DNA of 64,000 nt from Tolypothrix sp. FACHB-123 (GTDB lineage Bacteria; Cyanobacteriota; Cyanobacteriia; Cyanobacteriales; Nostocaceae): NCBI RefSeq assembly GCF_014697075.1, contig NZ_JACJRE010000022.1, forward strand, positions 1 through 64,000. Reading direction: 5' to 3'. Both the position numbers and the translations under genes were made by a program. Below are positions 52,271-61,456 of the stretch, piece after piece (positions within the stretch are counted from its first letter, which is position 1; each line of letters starts with the position of its first letter). Under the pieces are notes generated by a model that was not told the origin of the DNA, searched no databases, and saw nothing but the letters and a program-made list of their open reading frames with translations.

Positions 52271-53323
52271 CTATGGTAATACCTGCCAAATCTTGATGAT
52301 GCCATCTTGACTCCCACTAGCAAGAGTTTTGCCATCTGGATTGAAAGCAACAGACCAAACTTGTTCTTTTTGCGCCATGAACGTACTCATCAGTTTGCCA
52401 GTACTAACATTCCATAGCTTGATACTTCCATCTTGGCTACCACTAGCGAGAGTTTTTCCATCTGGACTGAAAGCAACCGCTCTCACTTCACCTGTATGAC
52501 CAGTTAAAGTATTGATGAGTTTGCCAGTATTAACATTCCATAGCTTAATAGCCTTGTCACGAATGCCAATAGCTAAAATTTTTCCATCTGCACTGATGGC
52601 GACATCGTTAATTAATGATTGGGCATCGAAACTGCGAAGAAATTTACCAGTATTAATATTCCACAACTGAATAGCGTTAGCTGAAGCATTTCTCGCAAAT
52701 AAAGTCTGACTATCTGGGCTAAAAACGATGGGTACAGATTTGAAGTTATCAAATCCCTTTGTGGCAGCATGAGAATCATCAGGGATAGGAATGATTTTTC
52801 CGGTGCGCCAATTCCACAACCTCATGTTAGCGCCTTGGTCAAGACCACTAGCTAGTGTCTGCCCATCGGAGCTAAATACTATATCAATTACTGGTTGGGA
52901 ATGCTGAAGGGTACGGATTAGTTCTCCTGTGTCAACATTCCATAAATTTAGATTTCCATTCTGACCACCACTAGCCAGAATTTTACCATCTGGGCTAAAG
53001 TTAACAGCCCAAGCCTGTCCGCTAATGGTACGGATAAGTTTTCCAGTGCTGGGATGCCAAAGTTTAACGGTTTTAGTACCAGCACTGGCCAGAAGAGTAG
53101 AAGCAACAGCATTGTTTGCTTTCGATACTTCTGGAGAATAAGCAACAGAATAACCTGAATCTGATTCTGTTGAGAGCTTGCGGAGCGGTTGACTATTTTG
53201 GGAAGATTGGCTAACTGAGTCCTGAAATTTAGCAGTCAATGCAGTGCAACCGCAAACAGCAGTAGTGACTAAGGTAAGAGTCCATACTGTGAGTACTTTC
53301 CCTAAGATTTGGTTGCGAGTCAT
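52271..53323 (-). CDS. WD40-repeat lipoprotein
   Basis: About 350 residues from the ATG at 53323. The N-terminus (M-T-R-N-Q-I-L-G-K-V) leads into a hydrophobic stretch ending in a lipobox-like T-A-V-C-G-C (two cysteines, either could be acylated). Seven WD40-like repeats follow, of which the fourth and fifth are irregular (N-A-S-A-N-A-I-Q-L-W). It is probably anchored outside the cytoplasmic membrane. It resembles the secreted WD40 protein at 44466-45482 but is more divergent. Convergent with the DUF4126 gene; hemH lies upstream in the same direction. Confidence 0.82.
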   Translation of the reverse strand: MTRNQILGKVLTVWTLTLVTTAVCGCTALTAKFQDSVSQSSQNSQPLRKLSTESDSGYSVAYSPEVSKANNAVASTLLASAGTKTVKLWHPSTGKLIRTISGQAWAVNFSPDGKILASGGQNGNLNLWNVDTGELIRTLQHSQPVIDIVFSSDGQTLASGLDQGANMRLWNWRTGKIIPIPDDSHAATKGFDNFKSVPIVFSPDSQTLFARNASANAIQLWNINTGKFLRSFDAQSLINDVAISADGKILAIGIRDKAIKLWNVNTGKLINTLTGHTGEVRAVAFSPDGKTLASGSQDGSIKLWNVSTGKLMSTFMAQKEQVWSVAFNPDGKTLASGSQDGIIKIWQVLP

Positions 53324-53408
53324 TGTAGGTTTGCACCTCAAGGATTGTATATGACTCGACTTATTCCACAACACACTGTTCCGTTGTTACGTTGACTGTG
53401 CTTAAGAG

Positions 53409-54572
53409 TTACAAAAGTCCAATCATGTGCAGTAGTCCGCGCCCGGTAACTAGCTCGATAATTAAGGCAATAAATCCGAGCATTGCAATCCGGCCATTCC
53501 AGACTTCGGCGCTGGTGGTGATACCCCATTCCCAACGCTCTTGGGGATACATTTTCACCTTTTTCTTCATTTGAGTGACTTGGGACAGCTTGAGGCTGGG
53601 TTGGTTCAAGGAATCAATCACCAAATCTGCCAGTGCTCTAATAAATACTGGATGGGTATTAGGAGCAGGTGCGCGGCGGAAGTTGTGAATTCCAGCTTCT
53701 TCGGCAATTTCCCGATACTCAATGTCAATTTCCTGGAGTGTCTCAATATGTTCTGAGACAAAACTGATAGGTACGACAACTATATCCTGAACGCCTTTGG
53801 CTCCTAACTCTTTCAACGCATCTTCTGTGTATGGCTGCAACCACTCTACCGGGCCGACACGACTTTGATAAGCTAAAGTATGGGCATTAGGACGATTGAG
53901 GGTACGCATAATCAGAACTGTACATTCCTCAATTTCTTGCTGGTAAGGATCGCCAGCTTCTTCAACATAGCTTTTTGGTACACCATGCGCGCTGAAGAAG
54001 ATGTGAACTTCATCAGGATTAGGAAATTGATCGAGTTCTTGAGCAATGAGTTCTGCCATTGCTTGGAGATAACTACTTTGTTTATACCAAGAAGGAATGA
54101 CAGTGTATTCAGCAGGCTGAAGTTTGGGATTTTCTTGCCAAAGTCTTTCTAATAGTCGGAAGCTAGAACCACTAGTACTAATGGAAAATTGGGGATACAG
54201 AGGTAAAATTACCAACTTTTCAATTTTATCTTGACTTAAAAGTGCGATCGCTTCTTCGGTATAGGGATGCCAATAACGCATTCCCACATAGATATTAGCT
54301 TCTTGCCCCAAATCTTTCAGTTGTTCTTTGAGCGCTTCGCCTTGCGCTTCTGTAATCCGGCGCAGTGGCGAACCACCCCCGATATGCTTGTAGTTTTCTT
54401 GCGATGTCTTTGTCCGTCGTGAAGCAATGAACCAAGCTAGGGGTTTTTGCAGCCAACGAAATGGTAGGCGAATAATTTCCGGATCGGAAAACAGGTTAAA
54501 CAAAAATGGCCCAACATCTTCTAGCTTATCTGGCCCACCGAGATTGAGTAATAAGACGCCTACACGACCCAT
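53409..54572 (-). CDS. hemH: Ferrochelatase with C-terminal CAB/HLIP-like domain
   Basis: 387 residues, about 60 more than minimal bacterial ferrochelatases. The catalytic core (about 1-320) has [10 protein letters not shown] near the start, the metal-site segment [11 protein letters not shown] with the catalytic His, and the late [15 protein letters not shown]. The C-terminal extension ends in a chlorophyll-binding-like helix [16 protein letters not shown] near 360-376, known from cyanobacterial and plastid FeCh II, where it helps dimerise and coordinate heme and chlorophyll synthesis. It inserts Fe2+ into protoporphyrin IX at the membrane. Confidence 0.96.
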   Translation of the reverse strand: MGRVGVLLLNLGGPDKLEDVGPFLFNLFSDPEIIRLPFRWLQKPLAWFIASRRTKTSQENYKHIGGGSPLRRITEAQGEALKEQLKDLGQEANIYVGMRYWHPYTEEAIALLSQDKIEKLVILPLYPQFSISTSGSSFRLLERLWQENPKLQPAEYTVIPSWYKQSSYLQAMAELIAQELDQFPNPDEVHIFFSAHGVPKSYVEEAGDPYQQEIEECTVLIMRTLNRPNAHTLAYQSRVGPVEWLQPYTEDALKELGAKGVQDIVVVPISFVSEHIETLQEIDIEYREIAEEAGIHNFRRAPAPNTHPVFIRALADLVIDSLNQPSLKLSQVTQMKKKVKMYPQERWEWGITTSAEVWNGRIAMLGFIALIIELVTGRGLLHMIGLL

Positions 54573-54665
54573 AGCAGTTATTTTCCCCTAACCTTTTCAG
54601 TTTTTTTACTAATGTTAACAATATATCTTTATTAAATATAAAGGTTAACAGGACGCAATGATGTC

Positions 54666-55295
54666 ATGGCAACAATTTTAAGGGACTGGAGTTACCGCTA
54701 TCAATGGTTCTATGATGGCATTTCTCGTTTAGCGGCGTTAAGTGTAGGCGGTGAAACTCGGTTTCGCCAACTAGCTTTGCAAGGTTTAACAATCAACTCA
54801 CAGACACAGATTGTAGATTTATGTTGTGGCAGCGGTCAAGCAACGCAATTTTTAGTGAAATATTCACAAAATGTAACAGGATTAGATGCCTCTCCCTTAT
54901 CTTTAAATCGGGCCCAGCAAAATGTACCTAGTGCAGTTTATGTAGAAGCTTTTGCAGAAAATATGCCCTTTACAGATGGTGACTTTGATGTAGTGCATAC
55001 AAGTGTGGCGCTACATGAGATGGAAAGCGAACAATTGCGTAATATTCTTAGCGAAGTTTATCGAGTACTCAAACCAGGGGGTATATTTACCTTAGTAGAT
55101 TTTCATCCTCCTACTAATCCTCTATTTTGGCCTGGGTTATCACTATTTTTGTTGTTGTTTGAAACAGAGACAGCTTGGCAACTATTAAAAACTGATTTAC
55201 CTAGCTTATTAGCAGAAATAGGGTTTACAGTCCCTACACCCAAGTTGTATGCAGGTGGCAGTTTACAGGTAATTCAGGCACAAAAACTATCTTGA
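54666..55295 (+). CDS. Class I SAM-dependent methyltransferase
   Basis: 209 residues. Motif I I-V-D-L-C-C-G-S-G-Q-A-T-Q-F-L near 45-59, motif II-type G-L-D-A-S-P-L-S-L near 70-78 and the F-A-E-N-M-P-F-T-D-G-D-F-D-V-V post-I region near 95-112 place it in the Methyltransf_11/UbiE-like group. Its substrate (quinone, lipid, small molecule) is not evident. It is divergent from hemH with 93 bp between them. Confidence 0.87.
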   Translation: MATILRDWSYRYQWFYDGISRLAALSVGGETRFRQLALQGLTINSQTQIVDLCCGSGQATQFLVKYSQNVTGLDASPLSLNRAQQNVPSAVYVEAFAENMPFTDGDFDVVHTSVALHEMESEQLRNILSEVYRVLKPGGIFTLVDFHPPTNPLFWPGLSLFLLLFETETAWQLLKTDLPSLLAEIGFTVPTPKLYAGGSLQVIQAQKLS

Positions 55296-55305
55296 AGCAA
55301 AGAAA

Positions 55306-55340
55306 TTTAATGCCCTTGGGGAGAACACAAGGGCATTAAA
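55306..55340. terminator. Bidirectional terminator between convergent genes
   Basis: TTTAATGCCCTT (55306-55317) pairs perfectly with AAGGGCATTAAA (55329-55340). It sits between the methyltransferase and the PEP-CTERM gene, flanked by A/T-rich tails on both sides. Confidence 0.75.
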
Positions 55341-55376
55341 TTAAAATAATTGACGAAAGTGAGAACAACTACGCAA

Positions 55377-56150
55377 CTATGCTAGGTGCGCAGTTTTTTG
55401 CTTGCGCTTCATCCACAAACCCAAACCAGCTGCAACTACAGTACTACCAATGGTTAGAGGCTCAGGAACCGATGGCGGTTCTAGCGCGATCGAAGTAGTA
55501 ATTGAGAAATTAGATTTATTTGTGTGTCGTTCTGCAAAGAAGAGGTTGAAATCATAAGTTTTCCCAGCAGTCAGACCTAGATCATCAAGATTCACAATTC
55601 CTGTCTGTGTTTGGTGAACGCCACCAAGATCTATGGCTAATTTCTTATTAATGAAAACCCACAGATCGTCATCTCCACTAAATTTAAAGATTTGTCCAGG
55701 TTGATAAGTAAACTTAGAAGCAATTTCGTAAGTAAAGTGATAGTTGTGCTTACGTCCCTGATTACCCAATAGCTCACCATCAATGGGGAAGAAATTGTTG
55801 TTAGTATACGAGTAAATACCAGGAGGATTACCAGTATCGTCTAACGTAATACTATACTGTTTGCTGAGATTCACACCTGGAACATCTCGATACCATTGGT
55901 CAAAGTTATCTTTACCAGTAGTAGTTGGAGTAAATGGATTTCCAGCATACACTGGCTTACCGTCACCACCTAGAGTAGATTGCACAATACCTTTATCAGT
56001 CTTAATTTTATATTCAAAATCTTCATGGGTATCGTTAAAGTCGCGAATTGTGCCTGTTAAGGTGATAGTAGCTGCATTAGCTGAGGCAGCAGTGAACATG
56101 ACTATGATACCTGCACCCAAAGCTTGCAGGAATACAGCGGGTTTCAACAT
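55377..56150 (-). CDS. Fibro-slime domain PEP-CTERM surface protein
   Basis: 257 residues. Signal peptide (about 1-26). The fibro-slime domain (about 50-225) is clear: [42 protein letters not shown] and F-F-A-E-R-H. The C-terminal PEP-CTERM tail [18 protein letters not shown] and a basic end (K-R-K-Q-K) mark it for exosortase-linked sorting. It is probably a surface or matrix protein. No exosortase gene lies in the window. Confidence 0.88.
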   Translation of the reverse strand: MLKPAVFLQALGAGIIVMFTAASANAATITLTGTIRDFNDTHEDFEYKIKTDKGIVQSTLGGDGKPVYAGNPFTPTTTGKDNFDQWYRDVPGVNLSKQYSITLDDTGNPPGIYSYTNNNFFPIDGELLGNQGRKHNYHFTYEIASKFTYQPGQIFKFSGDDDLWVFINKKLAIDLGGVHQTQTGIVNLDDLGLTAGKTYDFNLFFAERHTNKSNFSITTSIALEPPSVPEPLTIGSTVVAAGLGLWMKRKQKTAHLA

Positions 56151-56590
56151 AATTTAATTTCTCCAAAATGGTAATTGTTGACAACAGAAATCAGCACTCT
56201 GATAACATTTGGGCAAAAAATACAGATTGCATTTCGTTGCAGTAATCGCCATCAGACAGAAAATTACTGCTTATAAAATATCGATTCCACGAAATGAACT
56301 AGACCAGATTACCGAAACAAATCAAAGTGATATTTCGGTAGAGCAACTCTTACTTTTATACATTATTTTTTAGATGCCACGTTTAGTAAGCAATACAAAA
56401 ACAAGGATTATCTGGTTATCTTTATCAAAAAAACATAGAGAATGTTTGTTTACTTTAAAAAATAAAAGCATCTCGATAAAGTTATATAAAGCTTATCTTT
56501 TGATTAAGAAAAGGTAAAAACCACCCTCGTATTTAGCTTAAAAGCATTGAGAGGAGTGGCTTTAGGAAAGATTTGTGTTGTAGGTAAAGC
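56151..56590. other. 440-bp spacer upstream of the PEP-CTERM gene and downstream of ctaE
   Basis: AT-rich; no repeats or RNA structures stand out. It contains the promoter for the PEP-CTERM gene and the end of the cta operon. Confidence 0.4.
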
Positions 56591-57193
56591 TTATTGCCAG
56601 ATATAAATCAAAATGAACAAAACAATCCAGATAACATCAACAAAGTGCCAAAACAGTGAAGTTGCATTTACACCAAAGTGGCCATTGTCGTAATTACCAG
56701 GAAGAAAAGAGCGAATCAAAATGATTAGCTGCAATAAAATACCAGTGAATACGTGCAAACCGTGGAAGCCTGTAAGTAGATAGAACATTCCACCAAACGT
56801 CCCGGATGTGAAGCCAAAGGCGAGTCCGTGCCATTCAATCGCCTGTCCTAGCAAAAAGTAGCTACCCATAGCCATCGTGGCTGCGAGAAACAGACGAAAT
56901 TTTAATAAATCGTGGCGTTGCAGGGCACGTTCTGCTAGGTAAATCACAAAGCTACTAGAAACCAGAATGATTGTGTTGATTGCTGGGTCTTTGATTTCTA
57001 GACCAGAAACCCCAGCTGGTAACCAGTTAGGCGTTGTGATTTTGTAAACTATATAACCAGCGAAAAAACTCAAGAAAATGACGCTTTCTGAGATTAAGAA
57101 GACAATAAAGCCAAACATCTTATTGCCTTCTTCGTCGTGAGTATGCTCACCAGCTGGGTGATGCAAGTCCTCAGAAGTAATATAACTATCCAT
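56591..57193 (-). CDS. ctaE: Heme-copper oxidase subunit III
   Basis: 200 residues with five membrane helices (about 28-48, 70-88, 98-118, 137-158, 178-198). Family segments F-L-I-S-E-S-V-I-F-L-S-F-F-A-G-Y, T-G-F-H-G-L-H-V-F-T-G and the terminal W-H-F-V-D-V-I-W-I-V-L-F are clear. It is the last gene of the oxidase operon, but 437 bp, including a MITE-like insert, separate it from ctaD, which may reduce its expression or give it its own promoter. Confidence 0.95.
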   Translation of the reverse strand: MDSYITSEDLHHPAGEHTHDEEGNKMFGFIVFLISESVIFLSFFAGYIVYKITTPNWLPAGVSGLEIKDPAINTIILVSSSFVIYLAERALQRHDLLKFRLFLAATMAMGSYFLLGQAIEWHGLAFGFTSGTFGGMFYLLTGFHGLHVFTGILLQLIILIRSFLPGNYDNGHFGVNATSLFWHFVDVIWIVLFILIYIWQ

Positions 57194-57228
57194 TGGTTAA
57201 GTTCTCCTTGACCTTGCAGACTACGGGA

Positions 57229-57625
57229 TTTAGGGGCTAGGCGCTAGGGGCTAGGGTCTAGGGTCTAGGGGCTAGGGCGTGTTTTCAAACTCATTTCTTG
57301 AATCAGGGGAGGAGGGGGAGACGCGGTACTTTAGAGCTTTTTGAACAAATTTTCACCGCGTCGCCGCGTCCCATTGTCCCGTTGTCAGCCTTATGTAATT
57401 GCATTCGATACTTTGAAGACACGCCCTAGGGGCTAGGAAACAGAGTATTTCTTGATTCTGGTTAATTAGGTTAATTAGGTTGATTTCCGGTTATGAGCGC
57501 GAAAATACCAAAAATCAGAATGAAAATATTACTCCTCTAGCCCTCTAGCTCCTCATGAAACTCACAAGCAAACATACAAATTTCTCTTACCTAGTCCCTA
57601 GCCTCTAGTCTCTAGCCCCTATTGC
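57229..57625. repeat. CTAGGGG/CTAGGGT heptamer tracts around a MITE-like insert
   Basis: Seven or so CTAGGGG/CTAGGGT-type units at 57229-57277, and complementary CCCTAG/CTCTAG-type units at 57591-57625, flank the region. Between the two lies the MITE-like element at 57275-57426. The tract thus appears split or duplicated by the insertion. Confidence 0.65.
57275..57426. mobile_element. MITE-like element with TA target site, between ctaD and ctaE
   Basis: A 152-bp element with terminal inverted repeats GGGCGTGTTTTCAAA (57275-57289) and TTTGAAGACACGCCC (57412-57426), identical at 14 of 15 positions. TA flanks both ends, as duplicated by IS630/Tc1-mariner transposases. It has no coding capacity and would be moved in trans. 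It lies inside the cta operon. Confidence 0.72.
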
Positions 57626-57630
57626 ATTAC

Positions 57631-59304
57631 TTATGAATGAGGCTGTTGATGAGACTGAAGAGTCAAGGGTTCAGACTTACCGTAGCCGTAAGGTTCACTA
57701 ATGACGATGGGAATTTCTTCAAAGTTTTCTACTGGGGGTGGTGAAGAAACTAACCATTCCAATCCAATTGCCCGCCAGGGATTGCTGAGTGCTTTCGGGC
57801 CATGCATCCAAGAAACTATCATGTTGAAGATGAAGGGCAAAGTAGACATACCTAAGAGGAAGGAACCAAGGCTAGCGATGATGTTCCAGAATTCATATTC
57901 TGGGGCATAGGAGGAAACCCGGCGTAACATCCCTTGCAATCCTAAGGGGTGCATGGGTAAAAAGTTGAGGTTCACACCGATGAATGTTAACCAGAAGTGC
58001 AATTTACCCCAGCTTTCGTAATACATCCGACCGGTCATTTTGGGGAACCAGTGGTAAAAGGCTGCATACAAGCCCATTGTCACGGTACCAAAGAGTACAT
58101 AGTGGAAGTGACCAACAACAAAATAGGTGTTGTTCACATGGACATCCACAGGTACGGAGGAAAGCATAATGCCAACGATACCTGCAAAGACGAACAAAAT
58201 TAATCCACCAAGGGCAAAGAGCATGGGTGTGGTGAGTCGCAATTTACCACCCCAAATGGTTGCTACCCAAGCAAAGACTTTGATACCAGTGGGTACGGAT
58301 ACTAACATCGTCGTCAACATGAATAGCATCCGCATCCAAGCAGGTGTACCACTGACATATAAATGGTGTACCCAAACAATGGCACTAACTACGGCAATTA
58401 AGAGTGAGGAAACAGCAACTACTTTATAACCGAATAAAGGTTTACGGCTATAAACAGGGAAGATTTCCGAGAAAATACCAAAGATAGGCAGAATAATCAC
58501 ATACACGGCTGGGTGAGAGTAGAACCAGAAGTAATGCTGGAACATAACTGGGTTCCCACCTTTGCTGGGGTCGAAAAAGGCTGTACCAGCAGTGAGGTCG
58601 AGTAGGAGCATGACTGCACCAGCAGTCAAGGCGGGTAGACCAAAAAGTTGGATGATTTGGGCGCTTAATACGGCCCAAACGAAGAGGGGCATCCGGAAAA
58701 AGGTCATGCCTGGGGCCCGCATTTTGACGATTGTGGTGACAAAGTTAACTGCCCCCATAATCGAGGAAACGCCGGATATGGCAACTGCTAATAACCAAAT
58801 GACTTGACCGTTAATCAAATGACCTGTGGGGTTTTGCAGACTGACTGGAGGATAAGCCCACCAACCTGCTTGGGCGGGGCCGCCAGGAGCAAAAAAACTA
58901 CCCATCAAGAGAATGCCGACTACTGGCACCATCCAAAAGGCAACGGCATTGAGGCGGGGAAAGGCCATGTCTCGCGCGCCAATCATCAAGGGCACTAAAT
59001 AGTTAGCAAATCCCACAAGAGAGGGGAATGTCCACAAAAACAGCATGACTGTGCCGTGCATGGTGAACATGCCGTTATATACTGTGCGGTCGATGAGGTC
59101 TGATTCGGGGGTAATTAATTCGCCGCGAATCACCATTGCAAAGATACCGCCCACGAGAAAGAAGATAAATGCGGTTACAAGGTACTGGATACCAATAACT
59201 TTATGGTCTGTACTAAAGCTAAAGTATCGCTTCCAATCACCTGGGGATTCGTGTTGAGGCTTTCCACTAGGAAGGGTGACGCCTTCAATTGAGATATTTG
59301 TCAT
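57631..59304 (-). CDS. ctaD: Heme-copper oxidase subunit I
   Basis: About 557 residues from the ATG at 59304, which has AAAGGAC upstream; a longer frame to 59370 would overlap ctaC. All metal ligands are present: H83 and H401 for low-spin heme, H264 cross-linked to Y268, H313-H314 for CuB and H399 for high-spin heme. The F-Y-S-H-P-A-V-Y motif (261-268) places it in the A2 type, where Tyr-Ser replaces the helix-VI glutamate. Twelve membrane helices are visible. It reduces O2 to water while pumping protons. In this operon it is likely paired with a CuA-less subunit II, so the electron donor is probably plastoquinol. Confidence 0.95.
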   Translation of the reverse strand: MTNISIEGVTLPSGKPQHESPGDWKRYFSFSTDHKVIGIQYLVTAFIFFLVGGIFAMVIRGELITPESDLIDRTVYNGMFTMHGTVMLFLWTFPSLVGFANYLVPLMIGARDMAFPRLNAVAFWMVPVVGILLMGSFFAPGGPAQAGWWAYPPVSLQNPTGHLINGQVIWLLAVAISGVSSIMGAVNFVTTIVKMRAPGMTFFRMPLFVWAVLSAQIIQLFGLPALTAGAVMLLLDLTAGTAFFDPSKGGNPVMFQHYFWFYSHPAVYVIILPIFGIFSEIFPVYSRKPLFGYKVVAVSSLLIAVVSAIVWVHHLYVSGTPAWMRMLFMLTTMLVSVPTGIKVFAWVATIWGGKLRLTTPMLFALGGLILFVFAGIVGIMLSSVPVDVHVNNTYFVVGHFHYVLFGTVTMGLYAAFYHWFPKMTGRMYYESWGKLHFWLTFIGVNLNFLPMHPLGLQGMLRRVSSYAPEYEFWNIIASLGSFLLGMSTLPFIFNMIVSWMHGPKALSNPWRAIGLEWLVSSPPPVENFEEIPIVISEPYGYGKSEPLTLQSHQQPHS

Positions 59305-59318
59305 CGGTTCTTGTCCTT

Positions 59319-60260
59319 TCAACCAGGATAGTTGACTAGTGGGGCTGACCCAGGTGCGACAGTAGCCCAACCAGTTTTAACTGATTGACTAGCGGCTTGG
59401 GCATACTCGTAAGCTGCTTGATTTTTTGCGGGTACAAGTTTGTTGGTTGCAGCTTGGGCTAGCCATTGGTGGTATTGTTCGGGAGATTCAACTACCACAT
59501 CTGCGTACATGGTTGCAAAGTATGTACCGCTGTATTGAGAATCGGTGAGTTGGTACTTACCTGGGCGAATGGGTGTAAATTCAAAGTCAATGTTGTGGTT
59601 GGGAATGATGTCTTGCTTGAGGCGAAATGCAGGAATGTAGAAGCCGTGGAGGACATCTTCGGATTTTAATGCCAAACGGATACGGCGATCGCTTGGCAGA
59701 TGTAATTCGCTACTGGTAACATCTGTTTCTGGATAGTGGAAGACCCATGCCCATTGTTTGGCAATTACGTCAATTTTTTCCACTGGTGCGGTTACAGCCT
59801 TTACTGGTGCATTTTTATCTTTAGGTGCTGCATAGGCTGATTCCATACCTACGGGATTATGCAGGTGTACCAATGCCATTGGCCCTTGAATACCCATTTG
59901 TTCATAAATTTGGTAGCTATACCCAGCAATCCAAAATACTAAGAGGATGGGGATACCTGTCCAAATTACTTCTAGGGCAATATTACCTTCAATTGGCGGG
60001 CCGTCGCTGTAATCACCCTTGGGTGCCCGATGGAAAAGAATCGAATACATGAGAGTACCAGTCACTCCCAAAAAGATGAATGCACCTAAGGTGACTAAGA
60101 AGCTAATTAAATCATCAATGAGGACAGATTCAGCCGCAGCTTGTGGAGGAAGCCAGGTATAAGCCTGCTGTCCAATCCAGAAACTGATAGCAGTGATGAT
60201 GGCAATAGCGATCGCTCCTGCTATCAGTGGGAAAATATTGAATGTGTTTTGGGATTTCAT
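59319..60260 (-). CDS. ctaC: Heme-copper oxidase subunit II lacking CuA ligands (quinol-oxidase type)
   Basis: 313 residues: two membrane helices (about 10-30 and 55-78; a third hydrophobic stretch at 95-113) and a C-terminal cupredoxin domain (about 160-260). In canonical subunit II the loop C-x-E-x-C-x3-H-x2-M binds the binuclear CuA centre. Here the aligned positions read D240, Q242, S244, F248 and M251; only H205 and M251 survive. The CuA centre cannot form. This is the pattern of cyanobacterial ARTO/Cox3 (Synechocystis ctaCII, Anabaena cox3) and of bo3 quinol oxidases, so electrons probably come straight from plastoquinol. Confidence 0.92.
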   Translation of the reverse strand: MKSQNTFNIFPLIAGAIAIAIITAISFWIGQQAYTWLPPQAAAESVLIDDLISFLVTLGAFIFLGVTGTLMYSILFHRAPKGDYSDGPPIEGNIALEVIWTGIPILLVFWIAGYSYQIYEQMGIQGPMALVHLHNPVGMESAYAAPKDKNAPVKAVTAPVEKIDVIAKQWAWVFHYPETDVTSSELHLPSDRRIRLALKSEDVLHGFYIPAFRLKQDIIPNHNIDFEFTPIRPGKYQLTDSQYSGTYFATMYADVVVESPEQYHQWLAQAATNKLVPAKNQAAYEYAQAASQSVKTGWATVAPGSAPLVNYPG

Positions 60261-60265
60261 GGTCT

Positions 60266-60350
60266 ATTGAGCGTTGGACATTGGTCATTAGTCATTAGTC
60301 ATTAGTCATTGGTTATTGTTGGTGACAAAGAACAAATGACAAATGACAAT
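60266..60350. repeat. GTCATTA heptamer tract inside the oxidase operon
   Basis: Five or six GTCATTA/GTCATTG units and shorter ACAAATG units fill the 93 bp between ctaC and the DUF2231 gene. Similar tracts lie near 13765 and 14637. Confidence 0.7.
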
Positions 60351-60353
60351 TAA

Positions 60354-60959
60354 CTACTTAAACACTGTGTTCAGGTCTTGGCCTAATCGCAACAAGTTAT
60401 CTGCTGTGTTGTGGACACCAAATTCGGCGGCTAGTTGTGCGCCTAAAGTACCGTGGAGATACAAGATAAACATGACTACGACACCTGTGAAGAGATAGCG
60501 CCATTGCACTTGTTTCTCTTCATCCCGGCGAGTAATAAAGCGCTGGTATCCTCTCCAGACTGTCATCCCAATCATAATTGCTAGTAAAAACACGCCACCA
60601 ACACCATGCCAAATCATGGTATCCATTGCGGGTAATCCCCAAGCGCTTTTAACATCAGCTGGTGGTTGTGCTAGCAACATTTCGTAAAAGCCAGCGGCGA
60701 CTGTAAAAAAGGTAATGGTAGATGCAGCTACCATGTTGTACCAGCCAACATCAAATAGGTTGTTACGTTCAACAGAAATGGCGAAAAATTTGAAGACCCA
60801 TTTTTGAAAGGGAAACAGCGCCCCAACGATATCAAAGGTAATCCCAATGATGAATAAACCTAAAGTTAGATGGACTAAGTTGGGATGAACTGGAATGCTG
60901 TAAGGTAAGCCGTTTGGGCCGAGTTGCCCGCTTAATTGGTTTATTAGTTCTGAGTTCAT
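60354..60959 (-). CDS. DUF2231 membrane protein (oxidase operon, second)
   Basis: 201 residues with four hydrophobic helices (about 28-48, 75-95, 112-132, 145-165). The start V-H-P-N-L-V-H-L-T-L-G-L-F-I-I-G-I-T-F-D matches DUF2231, a predicted membrane family with conserved His in the first and third helix that could bind heme. Its ATG overlaps the preceding stop by four bases. It precedes ctaC in the same operon. Paralogue of the upstream 166-residue protein. A role in quinol oxidation or oxidase assembly is an inference from position only. Confidence 0.85.
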   Translation of the reverse strand: MNSELINQLSGQLGPNGLPYSIPVHPNLVHLTLGLFIIGITFDIVGALFPFQKWVFKFFAISVERNNLFDVGWYNMVAASTITFFTVAAGFYEMLLAQPPADVKSAWGLPAMDTMIWHGVGGVFLLAIMIGMTVWRGYQRFITRRDEEKQVQWRYLFTGVVVMFILYLHGTLGAQLAAEFGVHNTADNLLRLGQDLNTVFK

Positions 60960-61456
60960 GGCAAAAGACCGTCTCTGAGTGCTTCAACAACTGGTACTGT
61001 ATGCAGTCCATATACCCAAACCAGTTCATCTCCTAGGTATACTTGCAAGCCAACTATTGCAGTTAAAATCGCTCCGGCACCGAGATAATAAATTGTTAAT
61101 CTCTGAGGGTCGCGGGCACGAATTACGTAGCGCCAAGCGGTAATGGCGGCAATAATTCCTGATAGTGACCAGCCAATGAGTGTATGGACGTTGAGGACTG
61201 ATTTAGCTGCTTCATAAGGATGGGCTAAACCAGCTTCAAATTGACCAAAAATGATGGCAACAAAGATGGAAATTGTAGCAATGAACATATTCCACCAACT
61301 TACCTCAAATAGGCGAAAGTTGCGCGTAAAATAACCAATTACATCACAACAAAAGGCAAATAGCACCATCGCAATGACAAAGTGAACCACGATGGGATGG
61401 AGCGTATCCGGATAGGGTAAATTGTGGTCATTCAAATTTGTTAGATAATCAAACAC
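60956..61456 (-). CDS. DUF2231 membrane protein (oxidase operon, first)
   Basis: 166 residues, GTG start with AGGAG 7 nt upstream. Four helices; L-H-P-I-V-V-H-F-V-I-A-M-V-L-F-A-F is the DUF2231 core, and a second His pair appears near H113 (V-H-T-L-I-G-W). It is translationally coupled to the second DUF2231 gene and opens the five-gene unit DUF2231-DUF2231-ctaC-ctaD-ctaE. The operon promoter should lie in the 830-bp spacer upstream. Confidence 0.85.
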   Translation of the reverse strand: MFDYLTNLNDHNLPYPDTLHPIVVHFVIAMVLFAFCCDVIGYFTRNFRLFEVSWWNMFIATISIFVAIIFGQFEAGLAHPYEAAKSVLNVHTLIGWSLSGIIAAITAWRYVIRARDPQRLTIYYLGAGAILTAIVGLQVYLGDELVWVYGLHTVPVVEALRDGLLP

